From positions 1-43,580 of IMG/VR virus record IMGVR_UViG_3300047384_000356: a stretch of DNA of 43,580 nucleotides. One strand, 5' to 3'. The DNA is from a virus. Positions 8,329 through 16,802 of this stretch are shown here, piece after piece; the stretch's first letter is position 1, and each line of letters opens with the position of its first letter. The position numbers and the translations under genes were made by a program. Below the pieces are notes generated by a model that was given only the letters and a program-made list of their open reading frames with translations, searched no databases and was not told where the DNA came from.

Positions 8329-8641
8329 AAGTATTCATATTTCTATTTTTATTTAATATGTCTATTAGGTTTAACAGTTTTGCACATTTTTCATACTCTT
8401 CTTCCTCCGTGTATTTTTTGATTGCATTTTCTATATTTGCTATATAACTTGCTTTTTTAACAATGACTTGTAATTCAGTATTATCAAAAGAAAACAACTT
8501 AATGCTCTCGGGTATATGGTTAACAGTTATGTCCTCAGTAAACCTGACGAAGATTTGGTCTATATACTTTTTTATATTTTTTTTGAGGTCATCTTCAAGT
8601 AATTTGTTGTCACTTGGAATTTTTAGTATTTTTTCTTCCAT
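8327..8641 (-). CDS. Small protein with UVR-like C-terminal motif
   Basis: The 104-residue product has a charged N-terminal half. Its C-terminal segment (about 70-95, IENAIKKYTEEEEYEKCAKL) matches the pattern of the UVR motif, a two-helix hairpin found in UvrB/UvrC and in McsA-like proteins where it mediates protein-protein contact. No other domain is recognised. It lies 40 nt upstream of phoH on the same strand and is divergent from the gene at 8684, from which 42 bp of A/T-rich sequence separate it. No catalytic function can be assigned. Confidence 0.65.
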   Translation of the reverse strand: MEEKILKIPSDNKLLEDDLKKNIKKYIDQIFVRFTEDITVNHIPESIKLFSFDNTELQVIVKKASYIANIENAIKKYTEEEEYEKCAKLLNLIDILNKNRNMNT

Positions 8642-8683
8642 CTCTTATATAAGTATTTAATGTACAATTAATTTTAAAACGTT

Positions 8684-9289
8684 ATGGCAAAATATTATCA
8701 AAGATATAAAAAGAGGGGTGTAATAAAATCTACATTTGAAGAGGTTCAGAGTTTAAAGATAAATAATGAATTTGAACCGGGAGGTCAAATTGAAGATGAT
8801 ACCGATAATCAGGATGAACAACCATTTAATACATTTGAATTAAAAGAAAATAATGAAAATGAAGTAAAAAAGGCAGAAGAACTTAAAGAAATGCTTGAAA
8901 GTAGTAGAAAAGATGCTATTCAGAAAAGTGAGCAATCTAAGGTAGATGCAAAACCACAGGTTGAAAAACATGATGTCGAGTCTAATAATAGTAAAAAGGA
9001 ATCTATGAGTCGTGAGGAGTTTCAAGTTACTACCGCAAAAAATTTAGGTTTTAAGGATATGCCTTCAAATTTAGCACAATCATTATTAGCATGGACTAAA
9101 AGTGGAAGACCTGTTGTCAATGCAAAACAATGGGAAACTCGTCTTTCAATATGCAGATCATGTTCGTTTTGGTCGGAAAATAAAAATACCAATGTTGCTA
9201 AATGCATGAAGTGTGGGTGTGGGAGTGGCAAATTACTACTCACTAGCAGTAAATGTCCATTAACTCCACCGAAGTGGGATTCGTTATAA
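8684..9289 (+). CDS. Protein with C-terminal zinc-ribbon-like Cys cluster
   Basis: The 201-residue product has a charged, probably disordered or coiled N-terminal two thirds rich in Glu, Lys and Asn. Its compact C-terminal domain (about 150-201) contains CRSC, then KCMKCGCGSGKLLL, then KCPLTPPKW. The Cys spacing fits a zinc-binding motif recurrent in phage proteins of unknown function (DUF6171-like, from memory). It is the first gene of the plus-strand block and divergent from 8327-8641. It is followed by an intrinsic terminator and so appears to be its own unit. The function is unknown. Confidence 0.65.
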   Translation: MAKYYQRYKKRGVIKSTFEEVQSLKINNEFEPGGQIEDDTDNQDEQPFNTFELKENNENEVKKAEELKEMLESSRKDAIQKSEQSKVDAKPQVEKHDVESNNSKKESMSREEFQVTTAKNLGFKDMPSNLAQSLLAWTKSGRPVVNAKQWETRLSICRSCSFWSENKNTNVAKCMKCGCGSGKLLLTSSKCPLTPPKWDSL

Positions 9290-9312
9290 AATTAGTTTTT
9301 ATAATTTTTTTT
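9284..9312 (+). terminator. Intrinsic terminator after the Cys-cluster gene
   Basis: An 8-bp stem, TTATAAAA / TTTTATAA, with loop TTAGT is followed directly by eight T. The stem overlaps the stop codon of the gene ending at 9289. The stem is A/T only, as expected in this genome. Confidence 0.65.
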
Positions 9313-9338
9313 GATTAAAACTATTTTTCAACAATATT
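9311..9338 (+). promoter_or_regulatory. Candidate promoter of the ribbon-helix-helix gene
   Basis: TTGATT (9311-9316), a 16-bp spacer and AATATT (9333-9338), which continues as AATATTTAT. The -10 box ends 9 nt before the ATG at 9348, with no Shine-Dalgarno sequence. Confidence 0.4.
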
Positions 9339-9347
9339 TATGTATAA

Positions 9348-9545
9348 ATGAATGATGCAAACTATAAATTAACTACTGTCAAGGTACTATCTGACAAGTA
9401 CAAAGAATTCAAAATTGAAACTCTAACCTCTGAAATGACACTTCAGAAGTTGGTTAATCGTGCAATACATTTATATCTCACAGATAAAGAGTTTAAAGAA
9501 CAGGTTGATGAAACAAATCCCATTCTTGACAATAAAAAATATTAG
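9348..9545 (+). CDS. Small ribbon-helix-helix-like protein
   Basis: The 65-residue product has a short strand-like start (KLTTVKVL) followed by two predicted helices, KYKEFKIETLTSEM and LQKLVNRAIHLYLTD. This is the layout of Arc/CopG-type ribbon-helix-helix DNA-binding proteins, which act as dimers. The C-terminus is acidic. It is flanked by promoters on both sides, so it could be a local repressor. The fold is inferred from pattern only. Confidence 0.55.
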   Translation: MNDANYKLTTVKVLSDKYKEFKIETLTSEMTLQKLVNRAIHLYLTDKEFKEQVDETNPILDNKKY

Positions 9546-9574
9546 TTGACTTATTGAGATAATTTTTGTACGAT
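9546..9574 (+). promoter_or_regulatory. Sigma70-like promoter of the sugar block
   Basis: TTGACT (9546-9551), a 17-bp spacer and TACGAT (9569-9574), ending 7 nt before the ATG at 9582. It shares TTGACT-17-TACGAT exactly with the DNA polymerase promoter at 39069. The start site would fall at or next to the start codon. Confidence 0.6.
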
Positions 9575-9581
9575 ACATTTA

Positions 9582-10835
9582 ATGAAACCAAATGTATTGT
9601 TAATTGGAGATGACATAAGATACCCAAGTGGTGTAGCAAATATATGCAAAGATATAATAGTCAACACATTGGCTGACTTCAATTGGATACAATTGGCATC
9701 AAAAACAAATCATCCAGAAAATGGAAAAGTTGTAGATGTTAGTAAGTCGTTAGACCAAATGTACAATACATCTGGTAGTTACGTAAGATTGTACTGCAAT
9801 AATAATTATGGCAATGAATCACTTGTAGAGGGAATCTGTAAAGCAGAAAAGATTGATGTTATTCTACATATGTCAGACCCGAGGTTCTATAAGTGGTTAT
9901 ATGCAATCGAAAATAAAGTTCGCAGAACTACTCCAATTTGCTATTACCATGTGTGGGACAACTACCCTACTCCAATTTTTAATAAAGGCATTTACCACAG
10001 TTGTGACTGGATTGGTTGTATAAGCAAACTAACACATCAGGTGGTTCAAGAGGTCACAGACGGAAAAGTTTCATGTGATTATGTTCCACACGGAGTAGAC
10101 CTAAATATATTTAAGAAACAAGAAGATAAATTTTCAACAGAGTCACGAAGCAATCTTTTAAGTGAAGGATGTGAATTTTGCTTTTTATGTAATAATGTAA
10201 ACATGAGAAGAAAGCAACTACCTGTTGTTATGGAAGCATTTGATAAAATGTGTAACACTCTCCCTAAGTCAGAATCTAAACACATATTAATGATGATACA
10301 CACAAATCAAGTCGGTCAAAATAAACACGACATTATTAAGATGTGTGATAACTTATTTAATGATAGTAATATATTATTTTCTACGACCAAGGTTAGTCCA
10401 GAAATTTTATCTCAAATGTATAATACTGCAAGTGTTACCGTAAATGCTTCGTGTAACGAAGGATTTGGACTTGCAACATTAGAATCACTTGCGTGTGAAA
10501 CACCTATAATATGCAATCGCACAGGTGGGTTACTTGATCAAATTGACAACAATAATACATGGGGCATTGGTGTAGAACCCACACTTAGACATTTGACTGG
10601 TGATGGAACTACCAATTACTTATATGAAGATTATGTATCTTCCGATGCACTTGCATCTGCTATGATAACTCTATATCAGGATAAGGACAAACTTAACGAG
10701 AAGGGTAAACTTGGAAGGGAATATGTTGAAAGCAATTTTTCCGTGGAACAAATGGTTAATGGAATTAAGGGAGGCATTAATAAAAGCATAGATTCATTTA
10801 AACCTTCTCCTCAGTATAGATTTGAAAAGATATGA
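9582..10835 (+). CDS. Glycosyltransferase, GT-B fold (GT4-like)
   Basis: The 417-residue product is a retaining GT-B transferase by family. The N-terminal domain opens MKPNVLLIGDDIRYPSG. The C-terminal sugar-nucleotide domain contains the acidic motif EGFGLATLESLACETPIICN (the E-x7-E signature) and a following GGLLDQI. The C-terminal helix VESNFSVEQMV is also typical. It heads the long plus-strand sugar block, has a near-leaderless promoter, and overlaps the next transferase by 4 nt (ATGA). Donor and acceptor are unknown. Confidence 0.9.
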   Translation: MKPNVLLIGDDIRYPSGVANICKDIIVNTLADFNWIQLASKTNHPENGKVVDVSKSLDQMYNTSGSYVRLYCNNNYGNESLVEGICKAEKIDVILHMSDPRFYKWLYAIENKVRRTTPICYYHVWDNYPTPIFNKGIYHSCDWIGCISKLTHQVVQEVTDGKVSCDYVPHGVDLNIFKKQEDKFSTESRSNLLSEGCEFCFLCNNVNMRRKQLPVVMEAFDKMCNTLPKSESKHILMMIHTNQVGQNKHDIIKMCDNLFNDSNILFSTTKVSPEILSQMYNTASVTVNASCNEGFGLATLESLACETPIICNRTGGLLDQIDNNNTWGIGVEPTLRHLTGDGTTNYLYEDYVSSDALASAMITLYQDKDKLNEKGKLGREYVESNFSVEQMVNGIKGGINKSIDSFKPSPQYRFEKI

Positions 10836-12028
10836 GCAAAGATAAAAAACGAATTTTATATGTATCTCCATTATTATCAAGAAGTGGTTATGGGGATCAT
10901 GCCCGTGAAATTGCATCTGTATTGTACAACAAGTTTTCATCACATGAACTTAAATTTGCAATTACACCTTGGGGTAGCAATCCACAAACAGGACTAAACA
11001 AAGAACTAAGTGAAAAGTATAAACCACATTTTGTAAACGAAAAAGATCATTACACAGGATGCGATGTATATATCCAACTCGGACTCCCCAACGAATTCAA
11101 GAAGGTAGGTTCGGACACAAATATTGGAATTACTGCTGGTGTTGAAGTTGACTATGTACCATCTAGTATGCTAAATGGATTGAATCAAATGGATCATGTA
11201 ATAGTTCCATCCAATTTTACAAAAGAAACTTTTGAAAACTCGTACAAAGAAAATGAAATAGACAAGACTACCGAAATTTCAGTCATCGCAGAAAGTTCGT
11301 CATTTGATTTTTACCAAGATTCAGACTCAAGTAGTAGCATCAATGAGTTAAATGAAATCAAAGAAGATTTTTGTTTTCTTTCGGTTGGTCAATGGATCAC
11401 AAGTGAATCTGATGACGGAGGTAGAAAAAATATTGAGTCACTTATAGAATCTTTTATAAAAGCATTTAATAACACAGACGACAAACCTGCATTGGTCTTA
11501 AAGACATCTGGATCAAATTTTAGTATAAGTGATTATTTTGAAATATCCAACAAAATAAAAAGTATAATTGAAGAACATCCATCTCAGAGTAGACCAAGTA
11601 TTTATCTTTTACATGGGGATATAAGTGAATCAGAAATACACTCCGTTTATACTCATCCAAAAATTAAAGCATTTATTTCTCACACAAAAGGAGAAGGATT
11701 CGGTAGACCTATTTTAGAAGCAACTTTGTGTGGACTACCAGTTCTTGCAACAAAGTGGTCAGGACATCTTGACATTATAGACAAAAAAAATTCTATTTTA
11801 TTACCTGGTAAGTTGACCAATATTACAAAGGAAACATCTTTGTTTAGTACAAAAGCAAAATGGATGGTGGTTGATAAAGAAGTATCTTCTCAAAAAATTA
11901 AAGATGTATATCAGAACTACGATAAGTACAACACAAAAGCACTTAAATTAAAAGAAATTAATAAAAGTAAATTTGATATTAATAAAATATCCTCGTTGTA
12001 CGAGAGTTTATTCAATCAATATATTTAG
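10832..12028 (+). CDS. Glycosyltransferase, GT-B fold (GT4-like)
   Basis: The 398-residue product has an N-terminus reading RILYVSPLLSRSGYGDHARE, as in GT4-type enzymes with a glycine-rich acceptor-domain loop. Its C-terminal signature is EGFGRPILEATLCGLPVLAT, with the E-x7-E pair, followed by WSGHLDII. A central Ser-rich linker occurs near residue 165. It overlaps the preceding transferase by 4 nt, so the pair is probably co-translated and may add successive sugars. Substrates cannot be deduced. Confidence 0.88.
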   Translation: MSKDKKRILYVSPLLSRSGYGDHAREIASVLYNKFSSHELKFAITPWGSNPQTGLNKELSEKYKPHFVNEKDHYTGCDVYIQLGLPNEFKKVGSDTNIGITAGVEVDYVPSSMLNGLNQMDHVIVPSNFTKETFENSYKENEIDKTTEISVIAESSSFDFYQDSDSSSSINELNEIKEDFCFLSVGQWITSESDDGGRKNIESLIESFIKAFNNTDDKPALVLKTSGSNFSISDYFEISNKIKSIIEEHPSQSRPSIYLLHGDISESEIHSVYTHPKIKAFISHTKGEGFGRPILEATLCGLPVLATKWSGHLDIIDKKNSILLPGKLTNITKETSLFSTKAKWMVVDKEVSSQKIKDVYQNYDKYNTKALKLKEINKSKFDINKISSLYESLFNQYI

Positions 12029-12045
12029 CATAATATATACACCAC

Positions 12046-12798
12046 TTGATATATATTCAAGTGAGTTATTACAAAAATTATTTAAGAAAGTGTGTGGGTG
12101 GTTCTCTTAGAATTCAACGTTCTAAAATAAAACCAGGACAGATTGTTTCATTCATGTATACAAGTGATACTCCCGCACCACTTGGAAGACAAAAAAGAAG
12201 AAAATACTTTCGTCTTGTATTTGCATTAAATACATTTCGTGGTGGCATGGGACGAAACAAACTTCACGGATTAACACTTGAATTTATACCTTGGGGTGTA
12301 TTCAAAGAATTTCTTAGAAGAATTTTAGTAAAAGATACAATTACACTTATTAAAAGAAGGTATGATGTTGTTGCTCCTGTAAATCAACTAATTAATCGTC
12401 CACGACCTTTCTATGAAACTCATGTTAAAAAGTTGACAAAATACAATTGCTATCGTACTTACATAATAAATGATATGTCAAATGTAAAGGTTACTTACCT
12501 TGACTTTAGAACACTGTTCAGTGATCATGATAATAAAGATACATTAATTACCGAGCAAGATTTAATTAAGGATATTTCACAAGAACGATTAATTTTGGAA
12601 AATGCGATTGGCATGAAACTCAATAAATTAAACATAAAAGAATTTAATAGAATCATAAAAGACAGATTTGGAACGGTTAGAAACTTCCTAAAAGAATACA
12701 AAGAGATTGAAGACTTTGCGGACAAATACGATAATAAAAATAAACTTAGAAGGTACGGAGATGACGAATTAAATATGTATGGGGATGGTAAGTTATGA
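12046..12798 (+). CDS. Conserved-looking basic phage protein, unknown function
   Basis: The frame is open from a TTG at 12046 (250 codons). A GTG at 12061 giving MSYYKNYLRK is an equally plausible start, and no ATG is available nearby. The N-terminal half is basic and aromatic. Segments such as GRQKRRKYFRLVFALNTF and KLHGLTLEFIPW recall a widespread phage family of unknown role that has a P-x-V-x-x-L, G-LHGLNL-x-Y pattern. The C-terminal half is helical and charged. It sits inside the sugar block and overlaps the next transferase by 4 nt, but shows no glycosyltransferase motif. Confidence 0.6.
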   Translation: MIYIQVSYYKNYLRKCVGGSLRIQRSKIKPGQIVSFMYTSDTPAPLGRQKRRKYFRLVFALNTFRGGMGRNKLHGLTLEFIPWGVFKEFLRRILVKDTITLIKRRYDVVAPVNQLINRPRPFYETHVKKLTKYNCYRTYIINDMSNVKVTYLDFRTLFSDHDNKDTLITEQDLIKDISQERLILENAIGMKLNKLNIKEFNRIIKDRFGTVRNFLKEYKEIEDFADKYDNKNKLRRYGDDELNMYGDGKL

Positions 12799-13421
12799 AC
12801 ATTAGTTTTGCAATATGTACCCACAATGAAACCGACTCACTTCGCAAGTTAATAAACAGAATATTAGAACTTAAACGTGAAAACGATGAAATTGTAATAC
12901 TAGATGACTTCTCTGAGAATAAAGAAACACTTGAAATTATACAGAATCACAATCACCAACAACATAGACTCAACGGAAACTATGGTGTGCATAAGAACAA
13001 ACTTAACGATATGTGTGAAAAAGATTTTATATTTCAGTTTGATGCAGATGAACTGCCAACCGAACCTCTTATCAAAAATGCACATGACATAATAGTCAAA
13101 AAGCAAAATAAAGATTTAATAAAAGTACCTAGAGTAAATTATGTACATGGTATAACAGAATTGCATCTTAAAAAATGGAACTGGAAACGGGATCACCTAA
13201 ATAGAATTAATTATCCAGACTTCCAAACCCGACTTTTTAAAAATGATAAACGAATACGATGGACCCGAGCAGTTCATGAGATTATCACAGGACATCATTA
13301 TATGGATTTTATTGAACCAAATACATTTCATGAAATAATACACATCAAGGACATTAAGATCCAAGAAGAATCAAACACAAAATATCACAGAAACTATGAT
13401 CAAAACTATGAAAAGTTATGA
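12795..13421 (+). CDS. Glycosyltransferase family 2
   Basis: The 208-residue product starts MNISFAICTHNETDSL, the classic GT2 first strand. It has DEIVILDDFS with the nucleotide-binding Asp, and the metal/nucleotide motif FQFDADE (about 76-82). A later RLFKNDKRIRWTRAVHE segment matches the acceptor-side region of small GT2 proteins related to the WaaE/KdtX glucosyltransferase type. The protein is compact compared with full-length GT2 enzymes. It overlaps its neighbours by 4 nt on both sides, indicating one operon. Confidence 0.85.
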   Translation: MNISFAICTHNETDSLRKLINRILELKRENDEIVILDDFSENKETLEIIQNHNHQQHRLNGNYGVHKNKLNDMCEKDFIFQFDADELPTEPLIKNAHDIIVKKQNKDLIKVPRVNYVHGITELHLKKWNWKRDHLNRINYPDFQTRLFKNDKRIRWTRAVHEIITGHHYMDFIEPNTFHEIIHIKDIKIQEESNTKYHRNYDQNYEKL

Positions 13422-15049
13422 ATACATCAGATATAGCATTTGTAGTTTGTTATTTTAATCCTCTTAATTATTTGTCAAAATATTTAAATTTTTTATTATT
13501 TTATGATAAAATACAAACATATTCAGATATCAAAATTATTTTTGTAGAATCATATACACGAAAGTGTAAACTTAGAATTAACAAAAATGTAGGTGATGTT
13601 GTGTCGTTTAAAAACGAATCATTTTTTTGGAAAAAAGAAAATCTTCTAAACATTGGTATCAAAAAACTAATGAAAGAATACAAATATGTGGGTTGGTTGG
13701 ATTCGGATATTATATTTCAAGACGACAACTGGATACAGAAAATAAAAAACGAATTAAGAACGCACGATATTGTACAAGTTGCAAATACAATTGATAAAGA
13801 AAAAAATAACGGAAAAACATTTTGCGTTAGATCAATGACATCTTATTACAAAAATGGAGGTGTAGATATTAAAAATACACTCGGTAGAATTGGTGAACCT
13901 GGATATGGTTATGTGTATAATAAAGACATACTAAACACCAAAACACCTTTGTATGATAAATGCATATGTGGTGGTGGTGACTATCTAAACTTGCTAGGTT
14001 TTATTAAAAGTGAGGATTTTATTAACAAAATAAAAGATAACCAAGAACGAATTTTCGGTTCAAATAAAAATATGCAAATAAATTATATAGAATGGTATAA
14101 CGAAAATAATAAAACAAAAACCATTGGATGTGCAGATAATAGAATTCTTGTAAAGTACCACGGAACTCAGGTGAATAGAAAATATTATACCCGTGATATA
14201 ATACCGAGTAAATTAAGTTTTATTCCCGAAAAAGACACCTCTTATTCAAAGTCAGGTGAATTACTTCTAAATCGTGCGGATATAAGTTGTGCAATTAAAA
14301 AGTATTTTGAATCACGAAATGAAGATGACTTTTTACTAAATTCAAGAAACCATGAACAATTTAAAAATAAATACAAATCACTAATTACTAAATACTCCAA
14401 AACTAAAAACAATGAGTTACCGTTAGAATACCTGACTAAAGTGAATATGCAGGTAATTAAAAAAGAAAAACCAAAAATATTAGGAAATCACTTTGTGTGT
14501 GTAAAATTAAAATCAGATATTAAGTTTTCTGACTTTTACAAAGAAAATGTAACAATCATAAATGAACTTGATAATGCTAATAAACTTACTTACGAACAAT
14601 ATTATATTAGGTTTATTATTAACAATTATGATAGCATAAAAAGTAATATCTTTTTCGTGAATGATAAAATGTCACATGAAAATTTTGAAAATAAAAAAAA
14701 TACAATAAGTCAATTTAATAAAGATATTGTATTGCGACATGATCTACATATTAAAGAAGACAATGCCCACATAACTCGTTCAAACCTAAATTTCAAACAA
14801 TGGATTGCATTGTTTATTAAAACAAAAACAATAAAGTACCAGTTGGTAAATAATGATGTAAAGTTAATAGATAGTCATTTGCACAAATACATACCCTACT
14901 CAGAGTCTTCAAACTATTATATATCGGGAGAATCTATATTAAAAAACAGTAAAGATTATTACACCAAAATTTATAATTTTTTAGAAAAAAGGAACAATCA
15001 AGAAAATTTAATGTACTTAAAGATAAGTTTTAGATTATTATTTAAATGA
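13418..15049 (+). CDS. Two-part glycosyltransferase-like protein
   Basis: The 543-residue product has a GT-A-like N-terminal half. It starts IAFVVCYFNP, has IIFVESYT, a DXD-type motif GWLDSDIIF (about 93-101), and a GEPGYGYVYNKDIL acceptor-like segment. The C-terminal half (from about 360) repeats the layout seen at 1847-3217: a VKLKSDIKF strand, then YEQYYIRFIINNYDSIKSNI and FFVNDKMSH. This loosely resembles DUF3431-type domains. The gene overlaps both neighbours by 4 nt. It may be bifunctional, but the activity of the second half is unknown. Confidence 0.7.
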   Translation: MNTSDIAFVVCYFNPLNYLSKYLNFLLFYDKIQTYSDIKIIFVESYTRKCKLRINKNVGDVVSFKNESFFWKKENLLNIGIKKLMKEYKYVGWLDSDIIFQDDNWIQKIKNELRTHDIVQVANTIDKEKNNGKTFCVRSMTSYYKNGGVDIKNTLGRIGEPGYGYVYNKDILNTKTPLYDKCICGGGDYLNLLGFIKSEDFINKIKDNQERIFGSNKNMQINYIEWYNENNKTKTIGCADNRILVKYHGTQVNRKYYTRDIIPSKLSFIPEKDTSYSKSGELLLNRADISCAIKKYFESRNEDDFLLNSRNHEQFKNKYKSLITKYSKTKNNELPLEYLTKVNMQVIKKEKPKILGNHFVCVKLKSDIKFSDFYKENVTIINELDNANKLTYEQYYIRFIINNYDSIKSNIFFVNDKMSHENFENKKNTISQFNKDIVLRHDLHIKEDNAHITRSNLNFKQWIALFIKTKTIKYQLVNNDVKLIDSHLHKYIPYSESSNYYISGESILKNSKDYYTKIYNFLEKRNNQENLMYLKISFRLLFK

Positions 15050-15930
15050 ATTATATTGCTATACATTTATTTCCGCATGAGGTTTATGATTATCAACGCA
15101 TAATAACACAACTCAATAAAAGCATTAAACAGGTTGATAAACCTGATAATTTCAAAATAATTAGTTATCTAAATAGCAACCCGAGTATTATATGCAAGGA
15201 ATCATACAACCACCCCAATCTGAGTAATTTAATAGACTTGTATTTAGCAGTTTCAATTGAATCAAAAATTGTTGTACAACTTCTTGATAAAGATGCAAAA
15301 ATACTTGGAGTAAATGACTTTAGAAGAAAAATATTATCGATAACAAATGACAATGACTACATAACTTTTCTTGATTGTGATATACATTTTACACTTAATA
15401 TTTTAAAATCAATAGAGTTTACTACAAATAAAGTTAGCAAGTTTTTAAAAGATTTTGTAATTACTCCCACAACACTTAGATTATGGGATAAAACGTGGGA
15501 CTATATAGTGGCTGATCAATATCAAAAAAAAGAACTTAATTATTACAAAAGTGCAAATATTGAAACCGAAATACAGAATTTTATTCAGGAATATAAACTA
15601 AGACCCATTCCAACCTTTAAGTGGGGAGGGGGTTGGTTCACAACCATTTCAGCAAAATTAGCCAAATATATAAACATCCCAAGTAAATTTGTTGGTTATG
15701 GAGTAGACGATACCTTCATAATGGAAGGTTGCAAACATTTAAAAAAATCAGGAACACGAATACAACAATTCGTAATGACAGATACTCTTGTATGTGAGTC
15801 AATAAAAGAAGAAAACATTAATGTTCATTTTTTAAAAGAAACAAATTATTTAAAAAAGCAAAGTGAGCAATGTTTTGTATCTGAGATAGAAAAACTAAAA
15901 GTAAAAATTAAAAAAACTCCATATATATAA
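15046..15930 (+). CDS. GT-A-like glycosyltransferase
   Basis: The 294-residue product has a DXD-like motif in YITFLDCDIHF (about 105-115), an acceptor-loop-like segment FKWGGGWFTTISAKLA, and VGYGVDDTFIMEG. The last resembles the GWG-x-ED-x-D segment of GT2/GT7-type enzymes, where an acidic pair acts in catalysis. It belongs to the chain of transferases overlapping by 4 nt. Overall similarity to any one named family is low, so only the fold and general activity are proposed. Confidence 0.65.
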   Translation: MNYIAIHLFPHEVYDYQRIITQLNKSIKQVDKPDNFKIISYLNSNPSIICKESYNHPNLSNLIDLYLAVSIESKIVVQLLDKDAKILGVNDFRRKILSITNDNDYITFLDCDIHFTLNILKSIEFTTNKVSKFLKDFVITPTTLRLWDKTWDYIVADQYQKKELNYYKSANIETEIQNFIQEYKLRPIPTFKWGGGWFTTISAKLAKYINIPSKFVGYGVDDTFIMEGCKHLKKSGTRIQQFVMTDTLVCESIKEENINVHFLKETNYLKKQSEQCFVSEIEKLKVKIKKTPYI

Positions 15931-15932
15931 TA

Positions 15933-16742
15933 ATGAAGACAAAAAAAGTTACCACTTTCTTGCTACTTACTTTATGTTGTACCTTTTTTTCAGGATGTTT
16001 CACTTTACCAAATTGGGGACTAAAACAAGACAGGCAAGAAATTGCAGGAGAGATTTCAAGAAAAGAATCAGAACTAAATAGACATACAAGTGCATATATA
16101 TCAGGTACTGTTGACGCATTATCTTTATCAGAAAATAAATCAAAAGAAGAATTAGTTGCTCTTGATTTAGCACGAAAAGCACAAGAAATAGTTGGTCTAC
16201 CACAACCAGGAGACAAAATACACATAGACGATGTAATTAATAATAATGAAATTGCAGTAAAAAATTTATTAGATAGAGAAAAGGATGTTATAACACTTGC
16301 AAGAAGAAAGCAAATGCTTGGACACGACTTAAAAGATACCGAAGAAAAACTTATTAGTTTAGGAGAATTGAAAGCAAAAGAACAAAAAGACGGATTCTTT
16401 GACTCTATGTGGAGTTGGTTAACAGGAACATTTGGTATCATTGGTGCAGTTGCGGTTTTAATAATAGGAGGTCCTGCGTTACTACCAATTATTACACAGT
16501 TAATCGCATGGTTAGTCAGTAAAATACCAGGACTTATATCGTGGTTAGGAATTACAAGTAGTCAAATGACATCAAATATAATACGAGGTGTACAAAATGC
16601 AAAGCACACAATTAAATCATCTCAAGATGACCGTAAGTTTACCAAAAACGAAGTTTTAAATATTTTTGGATCATCTCTTGGAAACTCCACAAACATTTCC
16701 GACAAAAATGCGATTGATAGAATAAAAAGAAAATTCAAGTAA
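15933..16742 (+). CDS. Predicted lipoprotein with membrane segment
   Basis: The 269-residue product has a type II signal peptide: a KTKK n-region, a hydrophobic core, and a lipobox FSGC with Cys22 as the lipid-modified residue. The mature part has a Glu/Lys-rich coiled-coil-like region (about 30-145). A long hydrophobic zone (about 152-195, IIGAVAVLIIGGPALLPII then IAWLV and GLISWLG) follows, then a polar tail. Phage lipoproteins are known in superinfection exclusion and as outer spanins. This one is too long and too coiled for a typical outer spanin, and an envelope or exclusion role is inferred. The start lies 2 nt after the upstream stop. Confidence 0.7.
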   Translation: MKTKKVTTFLLLTLCCTFFSGCFTLPNWGLKQDRQEIAGEISRKESELNRHTSAYISGTVDALSLSENKSKEELVALDLARKAQEIVGLPQPGDKIHIDDVINNNEIAVKNLLDREKDVITLARRKQMLGHDLKDTEEKLISLGELKAKEQKDGFFDSMWSWLTGTFGIIGAVAVLIIGGPALLPIITQLIAWLVSKIPGLISWLGITSSQMTSNIIRGVQNAKHTIKSSQDDRKFTKNEVLNIFGSSLGNSTNISDKNAIDRIKRKFK

Positions 16743-16802
16743 TACTGTTAATAGTAAATACTTATTATAACAAAGGTTATATTACACTAAACGGGAAGTA
16801 AT

